Made by a program: the position numbers and the translations under genes. This document shows positions 33,359 through 33,468 of a DNA stretch of 33,468 nucleotides, piece by piece. Each line of letters starts with the position of its first letter. Position 1 is the stretch's first letter. The notes beneath the pieces are model-generated. The model was not told the origin of the DNA, made no database searches, and saw nothing but the letters and a program-made list of their open reading frames with translations. Origin of the DNA: Geminicoccaceae bacterium (GTDB lineage: Bacteria; Pseudomonadota; Alphaproteobacteria; Geminicoccales; Geminicoccaceae); assembly GCA_025054575.1 (NCBI GenBank), contig JANWZN010000016.1, positions 1-33,468 of the forward strand, written 5' to 3'.

Positions 33359-33468
33359 CTACCCCCGCCTCCCCCGGTCTCGGCCCATCTCGGACCGCTG
33401 CGATCGTTGGGTCGTGCCGCGTGCGCAGAACCGCGACAGGTGCAGTCGTCGCGAGCGCTCGGCGAAAT

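Noticed and set aside
33359-33468. Right edge of the window
   Set aside because: No reading frame, RNA gene or clear signal seen in these 110 bases.

Overview
The window is high-GC bacterial chromosome, most probably from an alphaproteobacterium of the Rhodospirillales type (inference). The signs are an ETC complex I subunit of the NDUFS4 family (15737-16024), a Bpt-type aminoacyl-tRNA-protein transferase, alphaproteobacterial ParE, frequent GTG and TTG starts, and many ATGA, GTGA and TGATG overlaps. Genes cover almost everything; the longest gap is about 256 bases (28580-28835).

Region 1 (1-3146). On the minus strand, a small two-helix membrane protein and Bpt are followed by an apparent peptide-modification (RiPP) pair. 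This is a 132-residue precursor-like protein ending in three exact 20-residue repeats around GKQRFA, then a GC hairpin, then a YcaO-domain enzyme that runs off the left edge. Two more small unknown proteins follow.

Region 2 (3147-11606). parE is divergent from a thiamine-diphosphate enzyme coupled to a hotdog acyl-CoA thioesterase. Next is a second peptide-modification-like locus: an 85-residue Gly-rich protein with an RR export-type leader, a strong intrinsic terminator, and a 774-residue protein joining an NTP_transf_5 domain, a PqqD-like domain and an HPr-kinase-like domain. Convergent with it is a glutamine synthetase paralogue that has lost five of the six metal-binding side chains but keeps the adenylylation tyrosine.

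Region 3 (11607-16024) is housekeeping: a small unknown protein, an alpha/beta hydrolase, an isochorismatase-like hydrolase, a DEAD-box helicase coupled to a RAM-only AsnC protein, a Nudix hydrolase and the complex I subunit.

Region 4 (16043-25677) is glycerol-3-phosphate metabolism: a frameshifted glpR, glpD, tRNA-Arg(UCU), and convergently a seven-gene operon. That operon has a solute-binding protein, two permeases, an ATPase, two glycerophosphodiester phosphodiesterases and an EEP-family phosphodiesterase. The logic is import of glycerophosphodiesters or glycerol-3-phosphate, cleavage to glycerol-3-phosphate, and oxidation by GlpD.

Region 5 (25833-33468) holds a GT39 glycosyltransferase and a GT2-GtrA fusion (lipid-linked sugar transfer), then divergently a malate/lactate-type dehydrogenase, an RraA-like protein and a DUF2905 membrane protein. 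A large membrane protein with a spermidine-synthase-like domain closes the window.

The most interesting parts are the two precursor-hairpin-enzyme loci within the first 10 kb and the metal-site-depleted glutamine synthetase beside the second one.
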